From NCBI GenBank assembly GCA_029531795.1, contig JAPEIS010000010.1:558001-622000 (forward strand): a DNA stretch of 64,000 nucleotides. Reading direction: 5' to 3'. Both the position numbers and the translations under genes were made by a program. Each line of letters opens with the position of its first letter. Within the stretch, counting starts at the first letter, position 1. This document shows, piece after piece, positions 57,501-64,000 of this stretch. The stretch comes from Sclerotinia nivalis. Lineage: Eukaryota > Ascomycota > Leotiomycetes > Helotiales > Sclerotiniaceae. The notes beneath the pieces were generated by a model. It made no database searches and had not been told where the DNA came from. It saw only the letters and a list, made by a program, of their open reading frames with translations.

Positions 57501-60500
57501 TAATGGTTCTTGTCCGGTTTGATGAATGATTGAATGGATGGAGGAATTTGGTGTTATTATCCGCGGGTCGCATATGCGTTGCTTATTACAGTATTGTTTC
57601 TGTATAATTCCTCGGCCATCTTACTCCTCTGTCGTAGCTTTAAGTAGTAAACTGTAGTCTACTGGTAACTCATAGGTAGCCTATCGTTCAACTTCCTTTT
57701 CTTCTATGCATGCTTTAGCTTGTATTATAGTACCTCGAGCTTCACTTACAAGCCTAACGAATAAGGATAAGATCTAAGACTTGATTTGCATAATTTAGGC
57801 CCCGAGTACTCCGTCGTTGAATACTGACACTGATGTTGAGTGACACTCAGACCAGACGCTAGGATTATAATACTCTACTCGTAATATCAATAAATCCAAA
57901 TGAAAGACCTTTTCTCTCAGCCTCCTTCAAAATTTATAAATCATAGACATGAGGCAGAAAGCGATCTACACTCAACTTATCACCGTGACACATCCACCAC
58001 TCGCAAATTTATTCCACCCACCAGGCTTCCGATTATACCAAAAGGGAGAACTGGTCCAGGCGTGAGAGTTATTTATATCTTTAAACATTTTTTTGATAAA
58101 CTGAGAACAGAACAGGGCCGAACGACAGAAATTGGAGAGAAACAGAAACAGAAACAGAAACATATGGCAAGTAAATCAATGTCTAATGATAATGATAATG
58201 ATGACAATATATCTGAGAATTGAGAAACAAATACCCCATAGTAAGCTCAAGTGGTAAGCAGAATACGAATTCGACATGTGATATGACGACGAGAATCTTC
58301 AACGTCTCGTCGCTTCTAAAAATAGATACGGTTATCGAGTACGAAGCACATCAAGCTGGACCCCAATTACCACATTAACCATCGTTTCTGAAACACGCGC
58401 TTCTAACGTAGGTATTTCGGTACCGGTATCTTCCACTCTTCAGATAAATCATTAATCCGAGGAGTCACAGACTTTCGTTTCTAAAGATACTTTTCCCTCT
58501 CTCTTTCTTTCTTTCCCCTGGATATATATCCGTGCATCGCGTCACAATCCCAGTATCCTAGATTGATTGAGCATGTTAATGTTCAGGGGAGAACATTCTG
58601 AAACATCGCTTAGATAAAAACAGTGTCTCACATTGATGATCGATGATTGAGGATTGAAGATTGATGTCCTGCGTGCATTACTACCGTATTCAGTAAGGAG
58701 AGAAAAAAATAGCCCTATCCGTCCATCCACAGACTCCCTTCCGCATTAAGTTTCTCGTTATCTGCTATATAGTGCCCGCAATTTGCGGTTCTTCGTGCCT
58801 TCGCGCAAGACCGAGCTTAAGTTAGCTAGTGTTTTAAGGAGTTGGGTGGAAGATTGAGTTCAGATGGAAAAGTGAAAAGTATTTGATACTGCAGAGCGAG
58901 GAAGCTTGTCCATAATAAGGTTTACCTACTGAGTACAGTACCTTATTTTACGTACTGTGGTATGGAGTAGAGTATGGTATATGCAGACAGACAGATAACG
59001 TAGATCTGTCTTATCGATATGAGGATCTGCGATTTTTGGGAGGCAAGGTCCAAGGGGTTTGGAAGCGAGGTTCTTAAATCACTGCTGGGATTTATGATTT
59101 ATGACTTATACTCGAGTAGGGGATTTGGATGAGTGAGGCTGTTTGCGTGGGTGAAACATCGACATGGTGAATCAATGAATGATGGAAACTTACGATGCGA
59201 TATAAGTTGGGTATGCAGATGTTTGGTAACGACTGGAATGGAGAATCAATCTTTAATAATACGATGGGTTGGTTTATTTTTAGATGGATCGGAGATGGGT
59301 TTTGAAGATCATGAGGTAAGCCGAGCTGGAAAGGAAAGGAAAGGGAAGGAAAGAGTCTGGATGCTTTTGTATCGTCGAGTATTTGAGCCAGAAAAAAGAT
59401 TTTGGATTGAAATTGTTTTCGTGTTTGAGTTTAGGGACCGTTGGAGTGGGGTTTTTAGTGAGCCTTTTGGAAATGTAATCACGGATTTGGCTCTTCACGT
59501 ACCTTGTATATCTGGCCTCGAGCTGAGGATACATTTATTGTCGCTTTACATCAAGATGTCAGGTTCTTCAAGGAAGATCGATAACGATGAATGACATGTT
59601 GCAGCGATTATTACTTCCTTGCATTTCATTTCTTTTGAGGTCTCAGAGGCCAATACATCTATCCGGTATCTCTTGATTGGCGATACTAGCTCCAAGGTAG
59701 TTACGAGCACACCAATATAAATCATTGCGAGCTACGCAGTGTAGACTACATCTAGTATTTGTGTACTACAGATTTGCTACTAAAACAAGGCAAATACTGT
59801 CCCCTCACCACGAGGTCAGGAGTGCTTTTAAAGGTGTTCAACGGCTCATGAATTTTGATGTTCTAGTGGTTTTGATTTCATCCTATCTTTTGAATGATTC
59901 ATGGTCGTCAATAAAAATTGCTGTCATTGTGAATGCTGTATGGGTTTGGAATCGAAGAATGATAGGTATTTTGGCATATGTCAATCATACGGCAGAATTG
60001 AGGCTTTGAGGCTTGATAGTTCCAACTCTCCGGCACGTGGCATAAATCCTATATCTGTACACAGTAGTGTCCATAAGGTGTTATACTTGGAAATCCAAAG
60101 TCGATAATATAGCTTTTATATTGAAGTTTGAATCTGACCTGATAGGTGGTAGGAAGAGTGAGAACTTTGTATGGAAACGAAAACGGGCATCGTTAAGTCA
60201 CCTCGAATATTTTGAGCATGGGTTTCAGTGGAGGGAATATAAATATCATTCAAGCTATCATTCATAACTACCAAGCCATTGAGAGTGCAAGCTTGGTATT
60301 ATGATTAGGATGCTAGTGATGTCGACTGGCTGGAACGAAGGCAAAGAGTCATCGGTCTACGTCAAAAACTTTTGTGGGATTTCCACGGGTTTTATGGCAT
60401 TTTCACTTTGTCGTTTGATGTATGGTTTGTATAGTGCTGTCATTTACTTCTCTTCCATCTTTATGTTGTATATTTTCTCATCGATCAATTCCTATCATCA

Positions 60501-63500
60501 TCATCATTATCTCAATCAACATTTCTCCTCCTCCCATCTCCAATATCCTTACTTACTAAAACTTCATCCTACCACAACTTTTAAGATCCACCATCTACAA
60601 TTTCCCATTACGATATTTGACTTTTGTTGACCCAGCCTCCATGATCTTTGAGTAGGAAAGTTTCTAGTCTTGGGGATGGCTTTATATAGAGACGAATTGC
60701 GGGTAGTTATGTGATTGCATCATTCCACATACTTAGGCTTTTCTACATCTTCACAATAAGTTCACTCCGTTACTTATTCTCTCCTCCGTGCGTTTTGAGT
60801 CCAGCTATCCCTCCAAGACCAGAGAGAAAATTAATACAAGTATATTAAATCATCGATATACCCGTAGGAGAAAAGTAAGTATGGATGAAATCGACAATTT
60901 AATATAGATGGGTGGCAGTCCAAAATCGGCGTGTATATGTTTTTGAACTCATTTACGGCTAGGTTATTTCTTTGTTTTCCCTGGTTTTGGATATGAGGAT
61001 GGCAAAACTATTGGCGTGGTTAATATCATTGTCTTTTTATCATTGGAATCATTATCGATTTCTATTTTCATCACTGTATTATTGAAGGATCCTCAAATTT
61101 CAGCCAATTTGTGGTCTTCCTCTGAGAAATTGCCAGATCTTAAGCCATTGCATCGCACGGCAGCTATTCGATTATACATCTAGGTCGGAGACATGGCTCG
61201 CATTTACGATTGAGGAGTTCATGGCTTTCAAATATCCCCGTATTGAGGCGGAATCTAAGGCGTCAGGTGTTCAGTTTTTATGAAGGTGAATGCTGTGAAT
61301 ACCACATTTCCTACTTCACGCTTGGGAGAGGAATTGTCACTTTCTGGTTCATATTTCATACCCACTTCTCTTGTTGGTGAAAGAATATTTTATTGTGCAT
61401 ATAAACGTCGACAGGTTTAGGTATGAGGAACCTCACGTGTGGTAAGAATAGCAAAGTCAAAATGTGAAATTCAATATTCCTTAAAACCACCGCTTCGAAA
61501 CGAACCAACGAGATGTATAGATCTATCACCATCGACTCCAACAATAATTATTACCATTCCTACACATACTCTCATCATCGAAGAGCGAAAAAATATTTTG
61601 AATTCCAAGCGTTAGCAGCCTCGTCTTACACACCGACTCCTTCAGTTCTGGAGTCTATCAAGCTATTAATGTCCCCATCCACTCCTGGCTACAACAATCA
61701 TCATATATGTATACGTCTGTAGATACGAATTGAGTAAAGAAAATAAGTCTATATATCTCAGAAACGAACGGCTTGTGATACAATATCGCAAAGGGGAAAA
61801 GTCCCCAGCACGGAGGAAATGTGGACGGGTATAAGCTATGCTGAGGAGCAAGGTTAATCGTCTCTCACTAAGCCTTCAATATAGGGATTATTGGGCTATA
61901 TAAACCACCCAACCCGCAAGAACTGAGCCAGTGAGTAAATACAGAAAATTTGAGAGGAAATGAAATGGTTGCGACGTTGCGAAATTCGACGTGAAATAAG
62001 GCTATATACCAGACGGATCAAAACCATCATTTCGTCATCTTCTCTTCAGCTAATGAACCAGAGTAATTAATCACACTATCACTGTCAACGAACTTCTTCT
62101 CCGCCATCTAGTCCTCCGATTCAACCTCATCCCGAAGAACTTTCAACAGGCCATCATTAAACCTCTATAGAAAATACCACTTCCACACCAGCGACTAGAA
62201 GTCACGACGTATAAAGTACAAAGACCTAAGAATTGCTTTCCAGAACCTTTAATTATCTATGTACATAGACATCTATTCCGCGAAATGAATAAACTCATTT
62301 ATACACATCCATCTTGAAGAAATTCATAAGCATTAAGTAGAGACCGCAAAAACACAAAGAAAGTAATGGATACTACAATTTCCACATCCGATAAATAACC
62401 CTAAATTCCCAGCTTCTCCTTCCTAATAAATCAATCCTCATGATCTTACGAAGATTTCTTTGTCAAACATCCCATAATCCACGGAATTACACTTTAATTT
62501 CGTAGAGGGCATGAGTTTTACGGTGTAAATTCGAGTATTTTAGTATAAATGCGCTGTTTCAATACCTGTGTGAGTTATATTGGTGGATCTTTAATCCAAC
62601 ACCAGCAAATCCCTCACATTACCTTCCAATAAACCATCTCCATCTCCTCTCGAACCTCAGTTCTCCATATTCCAGGAATTCGAAGTTGAAGAATATATAC
62701 ACCCCATACAGTATCCCCCAAAATTTCTTAGATCAGATACACCACTCCGACATCCATCAAATCATCCAACTATGTATACCCCCCGCCCCCCAAGCCCCAT
62801 TTTCCAGTAGAAATACTTACTGATTACCTATATAAATCTTCTCCTCCTCAGTACTTTCGACTTCCATTAAAAGTTATAACAACATGTGATATAATGTACG
62901 AGGATTGAATTGAAGAGTTGAGAATACAGGTCTCTCTTGCAGGGTTAATGTGTTGATTTAATGTACTTTTTCCCCAAGGTGTCTCACTGAGCGCCCTCAA
63001 ATTTATTAATAACAGGTTTTTGTATGCGGCGGTACACATTGGGCCTTTGACAATGGCGAGACTCGTCTTAGCTGGTGTTCTTACTTTATGTTGTTGATTA
63101 ATGTTTCCAAGTATCTAATTTTGGGAAAGTGAGGGACTGAGAGGTTAGACTTCTAGCGGCGTAGAGAGGGGATGGGATGCGGGGTTTGTGAGTTGGAGGA
63201 TTGTCATTGATCACGCCTTATATATAAGCCGATGTGTGGTAGATGTTGCGATTAATATATAGAAACATAATCTGGTTAAATCGCTTTTCATACCTAATGT
63301 GAAGAGAACTTCAACACTAGTGCAACCATGGCTGGGGGGAAAAGGCCCCATAAGAAATAATACGCAATTATGTCACAACCGACATAACTAGCATGATATG
63401 TAAATGTAAATACGATTTATTATAAACTAATCTCATGACCAAAAAAAAATCCGAAGGTGGTATCTTAAAATAACTCAACGATTGTCTTCTTGAATATGCA

Positions 63501-63717
63501 AGCAAAGTACCTTTGTGTTGTCAAGTGCCATTACCGCTCCGCCGTCTCTACTCGCTCACCATCCCCTCTCCCCACCATCTTTCCTCTTCCCAACAATAAT
63601 ATGATCGATCTCCCCAAAAGAGAACAAAAAAGAACAAAAAAGTTCAAGAAATCCTTTCAACTATTCCTACGACTCACCAATCATCAAGCTAGATAAATCC
63701 AGCTCAACTCCCACCCC
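54561..63717. other. Nine-kilobase gene desert
   Basis: I see no convincing gene. Frames of 100-150 codons exist (for example 59133-59594 plus and 56266-56616 minus) but show no family features, no good splice context and ordinary AT-rich composition. Contents include the CATCAA array at 55719-55797, several CAG/AAC short repeats near 58140-58160 and scattered ATCC/GATG stretches. Non-coding RNAs cannot be excluded. Confidence 0.5.
55719..55797. repeat. CATCAA hexanucleotide array (13 copies)
   Basis: Thirteen perfect copies. The plus frame reads HQHQHQ, but no flanking gene supports coding. Confidence 0.95.
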
Positions 63718-64000
63718 CTAAACAAGTTCCTTTCTCGCACCACCCGCATCATGCCCACTACTAACACCCCTAGTATCCAGTTCATTCTCCACCCACTCCT
63801 CATCCTCAAACCTATAAAGCTGCGGTTCCGGTACTCCCTTCCTCCTCAAAATATATTTTCTCGCCCACCAAGGAAACTGCTCTTGAATCTGAAACTTCGC
63901 ATGCGTTCTCGTCGGTACCGCAAATACATAATCTAATTCCTCAAGCGTTCTCTGTTTAGTTTCAGGAAGGAAAAAGAATATAAGTGCGAATGCTAAGAGA
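63718..64000 (-). CDS. MFS sugar transporter, C-terminal end (partial)
   Basis: On the minus strand a frame enters from the right edge and stops with TAG at 63720-63718, giving about 93 residues. It begins in the last membrane helix ([30 protein letters not shown]). [13 protein letters not shown] is the sugar-porter signature that closes the twelfth helix of hexose and other sugar transporters of the major facilitator superfamily. The cytosolic tail follows: [23 protein letters not shown], then an acidic segment ending GGARKELV. The start lies beyond 64000. Substrate cannot be told from this end; the long tail with WWARKY resembles fungal quinate/hexose-type porters of plant-associated species (weak). 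Confidence 0.88.
   Translation of the reverse strand, partial: LLAFALIFFFLPETKQRTLEELDYVFAVPTRTHAKFQIQEQFPWWARKYILRRKGVPEPQLYRFEDEEWVENELDTRGVSSGHDAGGARKELV

Noticed and set aside
59133..59594. 153-codon plus-strand ORF
   Set aside because: No family features, no splice or promoter context; consistent with chance in a gene-poor region.

Overview
The window looks like nuclear DNA of a filamentous ascomycete. Genes are split by short introns (about 45-130 bases) with GT..AG ends and CTAAC/CTGAC-type branch sites. Genes lie on both strands, intergenic DNA is AT-rich and full of microsatellites, and there is a mutated LINE remnant. Protein styles (Rieske-AIF fusion, secreted agmatinase, UstYa-family protein, Kex2-type repeat precursor) fit Pezizomycotina. 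Base composition and gene style suggest Leotiomycetes of the Botrytis/Sclerotinia kind, but that is inference.

Layout. 0-2.4 kb: broken, unrecognised or CorA-like gene fragments. 3.2-8.0 kb: a small mitochondrial-type membrane protein (+), an endonuclease III DNA glycosylase (-) and a polyamine-oxidase-type flavoenzyme (+). 9.9-12.4 kb: a large coiled-coil protein (+). 12.4-23.5 kb: gene-poor, with minisatellites and a 5'-truncated LINE whose RNase H region carries two stops. 23.5-25.5 kb: an amino-acid permease (+). 27.3-30.4 kb: a calpain-type protease (-), divergent from a secreted agmatinase (31.3-32.7 kb, +). 33.1-35.1 kb: a Rieske/AIF-like oxidoreductase (+). 36.0-37.4 kb: an orphan multi-pass membrane protein (+). 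39.6-41.3 kb: an indoleamine 2,3-dioxygenase (+), with a perfect CGG-N8-CCG palindrome in its promoter. 43.4-46.9 kb: the most interesting locus, described below. 51.0-52.7 kb: a disordered Gln/Pro/Ser-rich protein (-) with a long leader region. 52.7-63.7 kb: a gene desert with many simple repeats. 63.7-64.0 kb: the 3' end of an MFS sugar transporter (-) that runs off the window.

The standout system is the pair at 43.4-46.9 kb. A secretory precursor holds 14 near-identical copies of a peptide containing APLLYGYGQE, separated by KR (Kex2) sites and EE/AEAE spacers. It is divergently paired with a four-exon UstYa-family (DUF3328) protein carrying both HxxHC motifs. This is the architecture of fungal dikaritin-type RiPP clusters (ustiloxin, phomopsin, asperipin, victorin), here apparently reduced to precursor plus one oxidase. 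The peptide sequence itself matches none of the cores I know.

Other links between genes: the polyamine oxidase and agmatinase both belong to polyamine metabolism but are 23 kb apart, so this is not evidence of a cluster. No tRNA, rRNA or CRISPR array could be supported.
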